This document shows, one piece after another, positions 9,152-18,580 of a DNA stretch of 64,000 nt (its first letter is position 1; every line of letters starts with the position of its first letter). The translations under genes were made by a program, and so were the position numbers. Origin of the DNA: Cloacibacterium normanense (GTDB taxonomy: Bacteria > Bacteroidota > Bacteroidia > Flavobacteriales > Weeksellaceae); the NCBI RefSeq assembly GCF_002943105.1, contig NZ_PTPZ01000007.1:62001-126000 (forward strand), written 5' to 3'. The notes under the pieces are model-generated. The model saw only the letters and a list, made by a program, of their open reading frames with translations, did no database searches and was not told the origin of the DNA.

Positions 9152-9168
9152 TCCAAGTTGCGTGCCAA
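9152..9168 (-). promoter_or_regulatory. sigma-54 (RpoN)-like promoter, TTGGCACG-N4-TTGG
   Basis: Reading the reverse strand, TTGGCACGCAACTTGGA fits the -24/-12 consensus TTGGCACGnnnnTTGCA with one mismatch at the C of TTGC. The essential GG and TG dinucleotides have correct spacing, and the site lies 36 bp upstream of the lipoprotein ATG at 9116. Confidence 0.6.
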
Positions 9169-9186
9169 AATAAATTTTTAACTTTA
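9158..9186 (+). promoter_or_regulatory. possible promoter TTG-N18-TAACTTTA for the esterase gene
   Basis: TTG at 9158-9160 and TAACTTTA at 9179-9186 have near-ideal spacing for the Bacteroidota promoter, with the last -7 base off consensus. It overlaps the opposing sigma-54-like site, so the two genes may compete. Confidence 0.4.
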
Positions 9187-9222
9187 TTGTTTAATTTTCA
9201 TCAAAGAATCAAAGCTTTTAAA

Positions 9223-9993
9223 ATGAAAAACACAATCATCGTTTTCTTATTGATTTTCAGCATAAAACTATTCGCTCAAACTGAAAAATTTTATCAAATT
9301 AATGGCGTAGAAAGAAAAGCACTTTTTTTTGAGCCCAAAATAAATTCAGAAAAAATTCCAGTGGTTTTTGTTTTTCACGGTCATGGTGGAAATGCGAAAC
9401 ACGTCAGTAGAAATCTTAATTTTCATCAAAATTTCCCCGAAGCGTTAGTCATTTATATGCAAGGAATTCCCGGAGTTACCAATTCTATTGTAGACAAAGA
9501 AGGAAAATATAACGGTTGGCAAATGAATCCAGACGAATTACAAAACCGAGATGTAAAGTTTTTTGATGAAGTTTTTTCTCAAATTTCTAAAAATTACAAC
9601 CTTGATTTCGATAGAATTTATGCAGTTGGTCATTCTAATGGTTCTAGATTTGTAAATGTTTTATGGAAAATGCGACCAGAAAAATTTGCCGCATTCGTTA
9701 CTGTTGCTGGTCCTGGTGGAAATTGGCTAAAATATGCACCACAAAAATCCGTTTGGATAAGTTTTGGAAAAAATGATAAAATTGTGCCTTATAAAATTCA
9801 TAAATTTTCTTCCAAGCAATATCTAAAATTTTTTGAAGCCAATGAAAATACAGCACAAACAGAAGGCGAAATTACAATTTATCAAACTTCTGAAAACAAA
9901 GAAATTATCATAGAAGACCGAAATGCAGGACACGAATTTCCACAAAATTCTATTCCCAAAATGGTAGAATTCTTGAAACGAAATCACAGATAA
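9223..9993 (+). CDS. secreted alpha/beta-hydrolase, feruloyl esterase / PHB depolymerase-like (LpqC/CE1)
   Basis: Signal peptide MKNTIIVFLLIFSIKLFAQ fixes the start at 9223; the open frame runs back to 9139 but lacks a credible leader there. The mature protein (about 237 residues) has the oxyanion segment VFVFHGHGG, nucleophile elbow YAVGHSNGS, acid FGKNDKIVPY and catalytic His in NAGHEFPQ, a complete Ser-Asp-His triad. The family cleaves esters such as feruloylated xylan or polyesters; the substrate here is unknown. It lies next to a secreted GH3 enzyme, which is compatible with polysaccharide breakdown. Confidence 0.82.
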   Translation: MKNTIIVFLLIFSIKLFAQTEKFYQINGVERKALFFEPKINSEKIPVVFVFHGHGGNAKHVSRNLNFHQNFPEALVIYMQGIPGVTNSIVDKEGKYNGWQMNPDELQNRDVKFFDEVFSQISKNYNLDFDRIYAVGHSNGSRFVNVLWKMRPEKFAAFVTVAGPGGNWLKYAPQKSVWISFGKNDKIVPYKIHKFSSKQYLKFFEANENTAQTEGEITIYQTSENKEIIIEDRNAGHEFPQNSIPKMVEFLKRNHR

Positions 9994-10085
9994 TTGATTC
10001 AAAAAAGGCTTAATTCTAAGCTAATTCTTAACTTTTAATGATTTAAAATTTTAGAAATACATTATTTCTATAGCAATCACAAAAA

Positions 10086-10101
10086 TATGTTTGTATTTTT
10101 G
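10086..10101 (+). promoter_or_regulatory. two adjacent -7 boxes (TATGTTTG, TATTTTTG) ahead of the GH3 gene
   Basis: TATGTTTG (10086-10093) and TATTTTTG (10094-10101) both fit TAnnTTTG and precede the ATG at 10120. They fall inside the longer open frame starting at 10087, which argues that the real start is 10120. No clear -33 TTG is seen. Confidence 0.45.
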
Positions 10102-10119
10102 TTGGATAACATTGCTTTT

Positions 10120-11805
10120 ATGAAATTCATCAAAAATATATTCACTTATTTATTCATTTTAATTTTCGCGAATCTTTCGGCTCAATATTTCCCCAAAAAC
10201 GCTCCGAAAAATTTAGAGCAAAAAGCCGAAAAATATGCTGATTCTCTGTATCAACAATTGTCTTTAGACGAAAAAATCGGGCAATTATACATTGTAGCTT
10301 TGTACAATAATCGTGGAGAAGAAGAAGTTCAGAAAATTAGAAATTTGGTAGAAAAAGAAAAAATTGGTGGATTGATTCTCATGCAAGACAACGCCGAAAA
10401 ACACATCCAATTACTGAATGAATTTCAAGGGAAATCTAGAGTAAAAATGATGATTGGCATTGATGGAGAATGGGGATTGTTCCAAAGATTTCCAGCCGCA
10501 CATAAATTTCCTTGGGCTATGACTTTGGGCGCTATTCAAGACAATTCTCTCATCTATGAAATGACCTCTAAAATTGCAGAAGATTGTAAAAGAATGAGCA
10601 TTTATTGGGATTTCGCGCCAGTTGTAGATGTGAATACCAATCCTGCAAATCCTATTATTGGCAACAGAAGTTTCGGTTCAGACATCAATAATGTGATTGC
10701 GAAAGGTTTGGCTTATGCACAAGGTTTGCAAGACAATGGCGTTCTCGCTTCTATGAAACATTTCCCTGGTCATGGCGATACAGATACAGATTCTCATTTA
10801 GATTTACCAGTGGTTTCGCACAATTTGGAGCGACTCAATTCTGTAGAATTAGCTCCTTTCAAAGCACTTTTGGATAAAAAAATTGGCGGAGTTATGGTGG
10901 CGCATTTATATGTTCCAACTTTAGAAAAACAATCGGGAATTCCTGCTTCTGTTTCTTATGAATTGATTACGAATTTGCTCAAAAAATCTTATCAATACAA
11001 TGGTTTAATTATTACTGATGCTTTGAATATGAATGCAGTAGCGAAGAAATTTCCTGCAGGTGAATTAGATTTGAGGGCTTTCAAAGCGGGAAATGACATT
11101 ATGCTTTTTTCCCAAGACGTTCCAAACGGAAAAGCTTTGATAAAATCAGCTTTAGAAAAAGGTGAAATTTCTGAAAACCGCCTCGCGGAAAGTGTAAAGA
11201 AAATTTTGAGAACCAAATATTTATTAGGACTTCAAAATTTAAAATCCATAAATTCTGAAAATATTAATGAAGATTTAAACAACGCTTCTCACGCCGAACT
11301 TTCAGAAAAATTATATTCCAACGCAATAACTTTGTTGAAAGACGAGAAAAATCTTTTGCCTTTAAGTTGCAGCGAAATCTATTATTATCTTCCTTTGGAA
11401 GAAGCGCCGTTTCAGAATTTTGTAGAAAATTTAAATTTAGGAACTACAGTAAAAATCATTTCAAAAAATGAAATTGCTCAAATTCCTGAAAATTCTACGG
11501 TGATTGTTGGTTTTCACAAAGACAATTCTACGGCTTACAAACCGTACAAAATTTCACAGGAAAGTAAAGACATTTTAGCAGAATTAAGCAAAAAACAAAA
11601 TGTGATTTTAGATGTTTTTGGTTCGCCTTACGCTTTGAAAGATATTGATATCACTAAAATTTCTACGGTTTTGGTAAGTTATGAAAACAATGATTTGTCT
11701 ATGAAAGCGTCTGCAAAAGCGGTTTTAGGAAAAACAAAAATTTCTGGAAAGTTACCAGTGATTGTTAATGAAAATTTAAAAGCAGGAAGCGGAATTGAGA
11801 AATAA
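10120..11805 (+). CDS. secreted glycoside hydrolase family 3, beta-N-acetylhexosaminidase-like
   Basis: Signal peptide of about 20 residues (ends NLSAQ), then a GH3 barrel. KHFPGHGDTDTDSHLDLP carries the His/Asp catalytic dyad typical of NagZ-type GH3 enzymes, and IITDALNMNAV contains the nucleophile Asp. A C-terminal GH3 sandwich domain follows. Chosen start gives 561 residues; many relatives in this class carry an extra C-terminal serine-hydrolase domain (about 1000 residues), absent here. Likely role: releasing GlcNAc from peptidoglycan or chitin fragments. The last 93 bases are duplicated downstream of the stop (11713-11924). Confidence 0.88.
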   Translation: MKFIKNIFTYLFILIFANLSAQYFPKNAPKNLEQKAEKYADSLYQQLSLDEKIGQLYIVALYNNRGEEEVQKIRNLVEKEKIGGLILMQDNAEKHIQLLNEFQGKSRVKMMIGIDGEWGLFQRFPAAHKFPWAMTLGAIQDNSLIYEMTSKIAEDCKRMSIYWDFAPVVDVNTNPANPIIGNRSFGSDINNVIAKGLAYAQGLQDNGVLASMKHFPGHGDTDTDSHLDLPVVSHNLERLNSVELAPFKALLDKKIGGVMVAHLYVPTLEKQSGIPASVSYELITNLLKKSYQYNGLIITDALNMNAVAKKFPAGELDLRAFKAGNDIMLFSQDVPNGKALIKSALEKGEISENRLAESVKKILRTKYLLGLQNLKSINSENINEDLNNASHAELSEKLYSNAITLLKDEKNLLPLSCSEIYYYLPLEEAPFQNFVENLNLGTTVKIISKNEIAQIPENSTVIVGFHKDNSTAYKPYKISQESKDILAELSKKQNVILDVFGSPYALKDIDITKISTVLVSYENNDLSMKASAKAVLGKTKISGKLPVIVNENLKAGSGIEK

Positions 11806-11924
11806 AAAAAATTTAACCGCAAAAGCGCTTTTAGGAAAAACAAAAATTTCTGGAAAGTTACCAGTGATTGTCAATGAAAATTTGAAAGCAGGAAGTGGAA
11901 TTGAGAAATAAAAAAAATTTAACC
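11713..11924 (+). repeat. 106-bp tandem duplication of the GH3 gene 3' end
   Basis: Copy 1 (11713-11818) covers the last 93 bases of the GH3 gene including the stop; copy 2 (11819-11924) follows directly with four differences. Three of the differences would be silent and one is Val to Leu if copy 2 were read in the gene frame. Copy 2 has no start codon of its own and is out of frame with copy 1 (106 is not a multiple of three), so it is a non-coding remnant. Confidence 0.95.
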
Positions 11925-11963
11925 GTAAAAGCATCAAAAGAAATGATTGAAAACAAGTATTAC

Positions 11964-12003
11964 AAAAGTAAAAAAAGAAAAACCGATCCTTTTTTTACTT
12001 TTT
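11964..12003 (+). terminator. AT-rich hairpin after the GH3 region
   Basis: AAAAGTAAAAAAA (11964-11976) pairs with TTTTTTTACTTTT (11990-12002). It is a long, AT-only stem before bshA, plausible as a terminator. Confidence 0.5.
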
Positions 12004-12102
12004 ATTAACTCAAATATTTATATTGCTTTTGTTCCTTTTGTGGTTAAAAAAATATAATAAATTTAAAACAGAAACGGAAAACTTCGTTTCACAAAAAATA
12101 AA

Positions 12103-13242
12103 ATGAAAATAGGAATCCTTTGTTATCCAACATACGGTGGTAGCGGAATCGTAGCCACAGAACTCGGAATGTCTCTTGCCAAAAAAGGTTATGAAGTGCA
12201 CTTTATTTCTTCAGAATTGCCTGCAAGATTAGACATGACAGACCCAAACATTTTCTTCCACAAAGTAAATGTACAAACCTATCCTTTATTCAAACATCAA
12301 CCGTTTGATATTGCACTTTCTTCCACGATTTATCAAGTGGTGAAATTGTACAAATTAGATATTTTGCACGCGCATTACGCCATTCCTTATGCTTATGCTG
12401 CTTTTTTCGCCAAGCAAATGCTAAAAGAAGAAAAAGCTGATATTCCGTTAGTTACAACACTTCACGGAACAGACATCACTTTGGTTGGTCAACACCCGAG
12501 TTACAAACATGCAGTAGAATTTTCCATCAACCAATCAGATAAAATTACTACGGTTTCTGAAAGTTTGAAAAGTGATACTTTGAAATTTTTTAAAATCACC
12601 AAAGAGATTGAAGTCATCACCAATTTCATCGACAATACAGAATTTGAAGATTTAAAAACTTGCCAAAGAAATCATTTCGCCAATGAAGATGAAAAAATTC
12701 TAATTCACGTTTCCAATCTTCGTCCTGTGAAGAGAATTAAAGACGTTTTAGAAATTTTCAACAAAGTTGAAAAATCGGTAAAATCTAAATTATTGATTTT
12801 GGGAGACGGTCCAGATGTAGAAGTCATCAATGAATTTATCAATGAAAATCCGCACCTCATCAATAAAATTAAACTCCTAGGAAAAGTAGATAATTTATAT
12901 CAAATTCTGAAGTTTGCAGACGTGTTTTTATTGCCTTCAGAACAAGAAAGTTTCGGTTTGGCAGCATTAGAAGCAATGGCAGCAGAAACGCCAGTAATTT
13001 CGAGTAATGCAGGTGGAATACCAGAGGTAAACATTCAGGGAGAAACCGGATTTTTAGCAGAAGTAGGAAATGTAGAAGCTATGGCAAGTTATGCGATAAA
13101 ATTGCTTTCAGACGATAAACTTCTCGCAGAAATTAAGAAAAAAACCAAAGCAAGAGCATTAGAATTTGACTTAGTTAATATTCTTCCGATTTATGAAAAA
13201 ATGTATGAAGAAACGCTAGAAGAATTTCATAAAATGGCTTAA
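12103..13242 (+). CDS. bshA: N-acetyl-alpha-D-glucosaminyl L-malate synthase BshA
   Basis: Retaining GT4 glycosyltransferase that joins GlcNAc from UDP-GlcNAc to L-malate, the first step of bacillithiol synthesis. MKIGILCYPTYGGSGIVATELG is the characteristic BshA N-terminus with the GGSG nucleotide loop; HGTDITLVG, SNLRPVKR and PSEQESFGLAALEAMA (EX7E motif) are also present. 379 residues is standard. A 60-bp gap follows and then DUF2851, so an operon is possible. Presence implies that bacillithiol is a thiol buffer in this organism. Confidence 0.95.
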   Translation: MKIGILCYPTYGGSGIVATELGMSLAKKGYEVHFISSELPARLDMTDPNIFFHKVNVQTYPLFKHQPFDIALSSTIYQVVKLYKLDILHAHYAIPYAYAAFFAKQMLKEEKADIPLVTTLHGTDITLVGQHPSYKHAVEFSINQSDKITTVSESLKSDTLKFFKITKEIEVITNFIDNTEFEDLKTCQRNHFANEDEKILIHVSNLRPVKRIKDVLEIFNKVEKSVKSKLLILGDGPDVEVINEFINENPHLINKIKLLGKVDNLYQILKFADVFLLPSEQESFGLAALEAMAAETPVISSNAGGIPEVNIQGETGFLAEVGNVEAMASYAIKLLSDDKLLAEIKKKTKARALEFDLVNILPIYEKMYEETLEEFHKMA

Positions 13243-13308
13243 CAATCATTCTCGTAGATTCTACAAAAAGTAAATCTGCGGGAAATAAAACTAAAAAACT
13301 AACCAACC

Positions 13309-14568
13309 ATGAACGAAAATTTACTCCAATATCTTTGGAAGTATAAGGTCTTTTCCAAATTTGACTTCAAAGATACCAATGGAAACCCAATCGAAATTCT
13401 AGATTTTGGAACTTTGAACACCAATTCAGGACCAGATTTTTCTTTGGCAAAAATTAAAACGAAAAACATCGTTTTAGCAGGAAACATAGAAATTCATGTG
13501 AAATCTTCGGATTGGTATTTTCACAATCATGACCTTCAAAAAGATTATCAATCGGTTATTCTGCATGTTGTTTATTTTAATGACAAAGATGTTTCTGAAC
13601 TGAAAGAAGCCGGAATTCCTACTTTAGAGCTGAAAGCGTATATTAATGAGGAAATTCTTGCAAAATATCAAACTTTAGAAAATCAATATCAGTTCATTCC
13701 GTGTGAAAGCATCTTTGATGCTTCTAAAGTTCCATTTCTTTTTTCAGAAGAGACTTTACTCAAAAAACTAGACGAAAAATCTATAGAAATTGAGCAACTT
13801 TTAGCTCAATCAAAGAACAATTACGAAGCCGTCTTATTTCAAAAAGTAGCGTATAGTTTTGGTCTAAAAGTAAATGCAGAAATTTATCAAAATATTGCAG
13901 AAAACATTGATTTCAAAATCATTCAGAAGATTTCTCAAAATCAATTTCAGTTAGAAAGTTTACTTTTTGGGAAAGGAAATTTATTAGAAAAAGAAACCGA
14001 AACAAATCAAAAATGGAAGAGAGAATTTGAATTTCTGAAAACTAAATTTAAAATTTCAGGACAAACTTTTCCAGTAAAATTTATGCGGTTAATGCCACCT
14101 TCTTTTCCTACGATTCGGCTTTCTCAGTTGGCGATGCTGTATCATCTTCAACCCAATTTATTTTCTAAAATTTTAAAGGCTAAAAATATTCAAGAATTAA
14201 AATCACTTTTCGAAAAAGTAAAAACTTCAGAATTTTGGCAAAATCACTACACGTTCGAAAAAACTTCCGAAGAAAAAATAGAGAAAAAATTGTCTGACGA
14301 TTTTATAGAAATTCTTCTCATCAATGCAGTTTTGCCTATTATTTACACGTATTTTAAAAATATAAATCCCGAAAAAACTGACCAAGTTTTAGAATTTTAC
14401 AAAAATTTAAGCCCTGAAAAAAATTCTATCATCTCTTCATGGAAAAAACTGAACGTAAAATTTAGTTCAGCATTAGAAACCCAAGCGTTTTTGTATCATC
14501 ATAAACATTTATGTTCATACAAAAACTGCTTGAATTGTAGTATTAGCTTGAAAATTTTAAAGGATTAA
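13309..14568 (+). CDS. DUF2851 family protein
   Basis: 419 residues, cytoplasmic, no signal or membrane segment. The start (NENLLQYLWKYKVF, then GTLNTNSGPDF) and the C-terminal Cys cluster (CSYKNCLNCSISLKIL) match the DUF2851 family of Bacteroidota. The clustered cysteines could bind metal; nuclease-like folds have been suggested for relatives, but this is inference. Its stop overlaps the stop of the convergent glucosidase gene by four bases, leaving no room for a terminator. Confidence 0.85.
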   Translation: MNENLLQYLWKYKVFSKFDFKDTNGNPIEILDFGTLNTNSGPDFSLAKIKTKNIVLAGNIEIHVKSSDWYFHNHDLQKDYQSVILHVVYFNDKDVSELKEAGIPTLELKAYINEEILAKYQTLENQYQFIPCESIFDASKVPFLFSEETLLKKLDEKSIEIEQLLAQSKNNYEAVLFQKVAYSFGLKVNAEIYQNIAENIDFKIIQKISQNQFQLESLLFGKGNLLEKETETNQKWKREFEFLKTKFKISGQTFPVKFMRLMPPSFPTIRLSQLAMLYHLQPNLFSKILKAKNIQELKSLFEKVKTSEFWQNHYTFEKTSEEKIEKKLSDDFIEILLINAVLPIIYTYFKNINPEKTDQVLEFYKNLSPEKNSIISSWKKLNVKFSSALETQAFLYHHKHLCSYKNCLNCSISLKILKD

Positions 14569-17183
14569 TTTTTCAATTTAGGGTGTATTAATTTGGCAAC
14601 GGTAGAAGTCCAGCCAGTTTGGTGAGAAGCGCCTACTCCACGACCATTGTCTCCATGAAAATATTCGTAGAACATCACGTAATTTTTGAAATGTTCATCA
14701 TGGTTTAATTTATCTATATTCCCATTAAAAGCAAGATTTCCGTCTTTGTCTGGTAAGAAAATATTGCACAATCTTTGACTCAAATGATCTGCTACATAAT
14801 TTAGATTCTGATAATTCCCACTTCCCGTAGGAAGCTCTACTTTCAAACTCTCGTCGTAATAAAAATAAAATCGCTGAAGACTTTCTACAATTAAAAAATT
14901 AATCGGGAACCAAATCGGGCCTCTCCAATTGCTGTTTCCGCCGAACATACGGCTATCACTTTCGGCAGGCGTATAATGCACAACGTGATTGATGCCATTA
15001 ATTTCTAACTGAAACGGATTTTTTTCATAGACTTTTGACATTGAACGAATTCCAAATTCACTTAAAAATTCTTTTTCGTCTAACATTCTATTCAGAATTT
15101 TGGTCAATCTCGTTTTTCTTAAAATACTCATGAGATGTTTTCTGCCTTTTCCTTCTACATCCCAATGCGAAACCAATTTGGCTAGTTCGGGTTTATTTTT
15201 TAGAATCCAGTCCATTCTTTCGGTAAAATTAGGCAGTTTTTGAAGCATTTCGTGTTCTATCACTTCTACTGCAAACATTGGAATGAGACCTACAATACTT
15301 CTTAATTTTAAAGAAATTCCCGTTCCGTCGTTAAGTTGTAAAACGTCATAGAAAAATCCGTCTTCTTCGTTCCAAAGTCCATTTTTTCCTTCGCCAAGAT
15401 TTTCCATGGCTTCTGCAATGTAGAGATAATGCTCGAAAAATTTAATCGCCATATCTTCATAAACTGGATTATACAATGCCAATTCCATAGAAATTCTCAT
15501 CATATTCAGGGCAAACATCGCCATCCAAGAAGTTCCATCAGCTTGTTCTAGGTATTCCCCGTTTTTGAACTGCATATTTCGGTCAAAAGCACCAATGTTA
15601 TCCAATCCAAGAAATCCTCCTCCAAAAACATTTTTCCCATTCTTATCTTTTCGGTTTACCCACCACGTAAAATTGAGCAACAATTTCTGAAAAACGCTTT
15701 CTAAGAAATGAATATCTGGTTTTCCATTGATTTTTTCATCGATTTTAAAAACTCTAAAAGTGCTCCATGCGTGAACTGGCGGATTGACATCTGAAAAATC
15801 CCATTCATACGCTGGAAGCTGACCGTTAGGATGCATGTACCATTCTTTGGTCAATAACTGCAATTGATTTTTGGCAAAATCTGGGTCTAAAATACTAAAA
15901 CTCACACAGTGAAAGGCTAAATCCCACGTTGCAAACCACGGATATTCCCATTTATCTGGCATAGAAATAATGTCCTTGCAATTCATGTGTTTCCATTCTA
16001 CATTTCTTACATGATGCTCAAAATTCCTTTCCACAGGGAAATTTGGGTCTCCATTTAACCATTTTCCAACTTTATAATGATAAAATTGTTTATTCCAAAG
16101 CAATCCTGCAAAAGCTTGTCGCTGCACATTTTTTTCATCTTCGCAGTTAAAATCTTTTTGAATTTCGTCATAAAATTCATCAGATTCTTTTTTTCTTACT
16201 TCAAAAACCTCATCAAAATCAAAAAAAGCGTTCTCCATTTTATGAGGAGACATTCTGAAATCAAAAGTTTTAGTTTCTCCACCTTCTAATTCCGTATCGA
16301 TTACAAAAGCAGCTTTAGTTCCGAACTTTTTAGGATTTACCGTGTTTTTATGATGAACGATATGATGGTTAATTCCATCTTTAAAGTATTTATTTTCAGA
16401 TTTTTTTCCGAATAATTTTTCGGTATTGGTTTCATTTTCACAGAAAAGAATTTTCACGGATTTGTCACGAGAATAAAGTTTTTTCATTCCCAAACTCTCA
16501 TGTTCTATTTCTATTTGACCACGATGGCGCGTTGTAAAATTAGGTTTATAAGAATTATAACCCCAACTCCAATTATTTCTGTACCAAAGTGTGGGCAAAA
16601 TCACCAAAGGTGCTTTTTCTGTATTTCGGTTGGTGACGGTAACTCTGATTAAAATATCATCATGGTGAATTTTGGCATATTCTATAAAAATATCAAAATA
16701 TTCATTTTGGTCAAAAATTCCCGTATCTATAATTTCATATTCTGTTTCCTTATTGCTTCGTTCTGCATTTGTCTTGATTAAATCTTCGTAAGGAAAGGCA
16801 TTTTGCGGATATTTGTACACCATTTTCATGTAAGAATGAGTAGGCGTATTGTCTAAATAATAGAAAATTTCTTTAATGTCTTCACCATGATTTCCTTGAT
16901 GGTTGCTCAATCCAAAGAAACGCTCTTTAACCATTTTATCTTTCTTGTTCCAAAAAGAAAAAGCGAAGCACAAACATTGCTTGTCATCAGAAATTCCCGC
17001 GATTCCTTCTTCTGCCCACCTGTAAGTTCTGCTTTCTGCATCATCATGACCAGTAGCTCCCCAAGTATTTCCATCAAAGGAATAATCTTCTCTTACGTTT
17101 CCCCACTGTCTATTGCTTACATAAGGTCCCCAAGTTCTGTAATTTATATCTTGTAATCGTTGTTTTTCAGCATTCATAACCAT
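14565..17183 (-). CDS. GH63 / MGH1-like glucosidase
   Basis: 872 residues without a signal peptide, so probably cytoplasmic. The C-terminal half is an (alpha/alpha)6 barrel with NWRGPIWFPINFLIVESLQRF, ATWDLAFHCVS and YLEQADGTSWMAMFALN, as in glycosyl hydrolase family 63 (processing alpha-glucosidase I) and the bacterial MGH1-like proteins; the N-terminal half is a beta-rich domain with EERWGxx-like aromatic motifs. Likely hydrolyses alpha-glucosides or glucosylglycerate-type compounds. A second ATG two codons in (17177) is equally plausible as the start. Confidence 0.87.
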   Translation of the reverse strand: MVMNAEKQRLQDINYRTWGPYVSNRQWGNVREDYSFDGNTWGATGHDDAESRTYRWAEEGIAGISDDKQCLCFAFSFWNKKDKMVKERFFGLSNHQGNHGEDIKEIFYYLDNTPTHSYMKMVYKYPQNAFPYEDLIKTNAERSNKETEYEIIDTGIFDQNEYFDIFIEYAKIHHDDILIRVTVTNRNTEKAPLVILPTLWYRNNWSWGYNSYKPNFTTRHRGQIEIEHESLGMKKLYSRDKSVKILFCENETNTEKLFGKKSENKYFKDGINHHIVHHKNTVNPKKFGTKAAFVIDTELEGGETKTFDFRMSPHKMENAFFDFDEVFEVRKKESDEFYDEIQKDFNCEDEKNVQRQAFAGLLWNKQFYHYKVGKWLNGDPNFPVERNFEHHVRNVEWKHMNCKDIISMPDKWEYPWFATWDLAFHCVSFSILDPDFAKNQLQLLTKEWYMHPNGQLPAYEWDFSDVNPPVHAWSTFRVFKIDEKINGKPDIHFLESVFQKLLLNFTWWVNRKDKNGKNVFGGGFLGLDNIGAFDRNMQFKNGEYLEQADGTSWMAMFALNMMRISMELALYNPVYEDMAIKFFEHYLYIAEAMENLGEGKNGLWNEEDGFFYDVLQLNDGTGISLKLRSIVGLIPMFAVEVIEHEMLQKLPNFTERMDWILKNKPELAKLVSHWDVEGKGRKHLMSILRKTRLTKILNRMLDEKEFLSEFGIRSMSKVYEKNPFQLEINGINHVVHYTPAESDSRMFGGNSNWRGPIWFPINFLIVESLQRFYFYYDESLKVELPTGSGNYQNLNYVADHLSQRLCNIFLPDKDGNLAFNGNIDKLNHDEHFKNYVMFYEYFHGDNGRGVGASHQTGWTSTVAKLIHPKLKN

Positions 17184-17289
17184 TATTTTTTAATATAACA
17201 TGATGCGAAGGTAGAAAAAAATAAAAACTATGAAATTTCATTTATATTAATTTTTTCAATGACAATTTCTTATTGTGAAAAAAATGATA

Positions 17290-17297
17290 TAGCTTTG
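17290..17297 (+). promoter_or_regulatory. -7 box TAGCTTTG of the metH-metF operon
   Basis: TAGCTTTG fits TAnnTTTG and lies about 30 bp before the riboswitch, so transcription would include the whole aptamer. A TTG occurs only 14 bp upstream, shorter than usual. Confidence 0.5.
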
Positions 17298-17326
17298 CAA
17301 AAGATTTGTTCTTTCATATAATCGAA

Positions 17327-17437
17327 ATGTTATCAAGAAAGGTGGAGAGATTAGACTCTGTGAAACCTTGGCAACCTATCGCGTTTCGAAAACGAGAAAA
17401 GGTGCTACATTCTACTCATTTTTGGGATAGATAACAC
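17327..17437 (+). promoter_or_regulatory. SAM-I riboswitch (S-box) controlling metH
   Basis: P1 is formed by GTTATC (17329-17334) and GATAAC (17430-17435). Between them are the S-box hallmarks: ATCAAGAAAGGTGGAG (kink-turn side), GTGAAACC and GGCAACC of the P2/P3 core, then AAAGGTGCTACATTCTAC (the SAM-pocket/J3-4 side). It lies 62 bp upstream of the methionine synthase start. No GC-rich hairpin plus T-tract follows the aptamer, so control may be at translation or through an atypical terminator. Confidence 0.93.
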
Positions 17438-17498
17438 ATAAAAACAGTTGATTCCCTCAACTTTTCTTATAGCATTTCATTTTTTTAATCACATTGAA

Positions 17499-18509
17499 AT
17501 GCAAAATAGCGACATACTTTATCAAAATTTACAGCAAAGAATCCTTGTTCTAGACGGAGCTATGGGAACTATGCTTCAGCGATATCAGTTTACGGAAGAA
17601 GACTATCGTGGCGAGAGATTTAAAAACTGGGAATCTCCATTGAAGGGAAATAATGATTTACTTTCTCTTACTCAGCCTCATGCTATTGAAGCGGTACACA
17701 AAAAATATTTAGAAGCTGGTGCAGACATCATCGAAACCAATACTTTTTCTGCGACTACCATTGCAATGGCAGATTACCACATGGAAGATTTGGTGTATGA
17801 ACTGAATTATGAATCCGCAAAAATTGCAAGAAAAGTTTGTGATGAATTCACGGCTTTAACTCCAGAAAAACCAAGATTTGTAGCAGGTTCTATTGGCCCT
17901 ACTAATAAAACTGCATCTCTTTCTCCGGATGTAAATGACCCTGGTTATAGAGCCATTACTTTTGATGAGTTAAGAATTGCTTACAAACAACAAGCAGAAG
18001 CACTTTTAGATGGCGGTTCTGATATTCTTTTGGTAGAAACCATTTTTGATACTTTGAATGCTAAAGCTGCACTTTTTGCCATAGATCAAATTCAGGAAGA
18101 AAGAAAAATTCAGATTCCAATTATGGTTTCTGGAACCATCACAGACGCGTCTGGAAGAACTTTAAGTGGACAAACAGCTGAAGCTTTCTTGGTTTCTATT
18201 TCTCATCTTAATTTATTGAGCGTTGGGTTTAACTGTGCTCTAGGTGCGAAACAATTAACGCCTTATTTAGAAACCATTTCTAATAATTCTGAATTTTACA
18301 TTTCTGCTTATCCAAACGCTGGTTTACCGAATGCTTTCGGGCAATATGATGAATCTCCAGAATTTATGGCAGAACAAATCCGTGAATACGCAGAAAAAGG
18401 ATTGGTAAATATCGTTGGTGGTTGTTGCGGAACAACTCCTGACCACATTGCTGCAATCGCAAAAATCGTGAAAAATTATCAACCAAGAAAAGTTGATGTG
18501 ATGATTTGA
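17499..18509 (+). CDS. metH: methionine synthase, homocysteine-binding N-terminal module as a separate protein
   Basis: 336 residues corresponding to the Hcy-binding barrel of Met[34 protein letters not shown] and [12 protein letters not shown] include the zinc-binding Cys and the C-terminal GGCCGT pair. The frame is open from a TTG at 17448, but the ATG at 17499 ([14 protein letters not shown]) matches usual starts. In E. coli this module is part of a single 1,227-residue MetH; here it is split from the rest, encoded by the next gene. Confidence 0.92.
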   Translation: MQNSDILYQNLQQRILVLDGAMGTMLQRYQFTEEDYRGERFKNWESPLKGNNDLLSLTQPHAIEAVHKKYLEAGADIIETNTFSATTIAMADYHMEDLVYELNYESAKIARKVCDEFTALTPEKPRFVAGSIGPTNKTASLSPDVNDPGYRAITFDELRIAYKQQAEALLDGGSDILLVETIFDTLNAKAALFAIDQIQEERKIQIPIMVSGTITDASGRTLSGQTAEAFLVSISHLNLLSVGFNCALGAKQLTPYLETISNNSEFYISAYPNAGLPNAFGQYDESPEFMAEQIREYAEKGLVNIVGGCCGTTPDHIAAIAKIVKNYQPRKVDVMI

Positions 18510-18580
18510 TGATGAGTTAATGTGATGCTTTTCACAAGCATTATCTTATTTTCAAATTAACTAATTATCTCATTTATAAT

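Noticed and set aside
9139-9222. Start of the esterase gene at 9139
   Set aside because: The signal peptide begins with the Met at 9223 and the upstream part overlaps two promoter sites.
17448-17498. Start of the homocysteine module at 17448
   Set aside because: A TTG start that would give an unusual leader; the Met at 17499 fits relatives.
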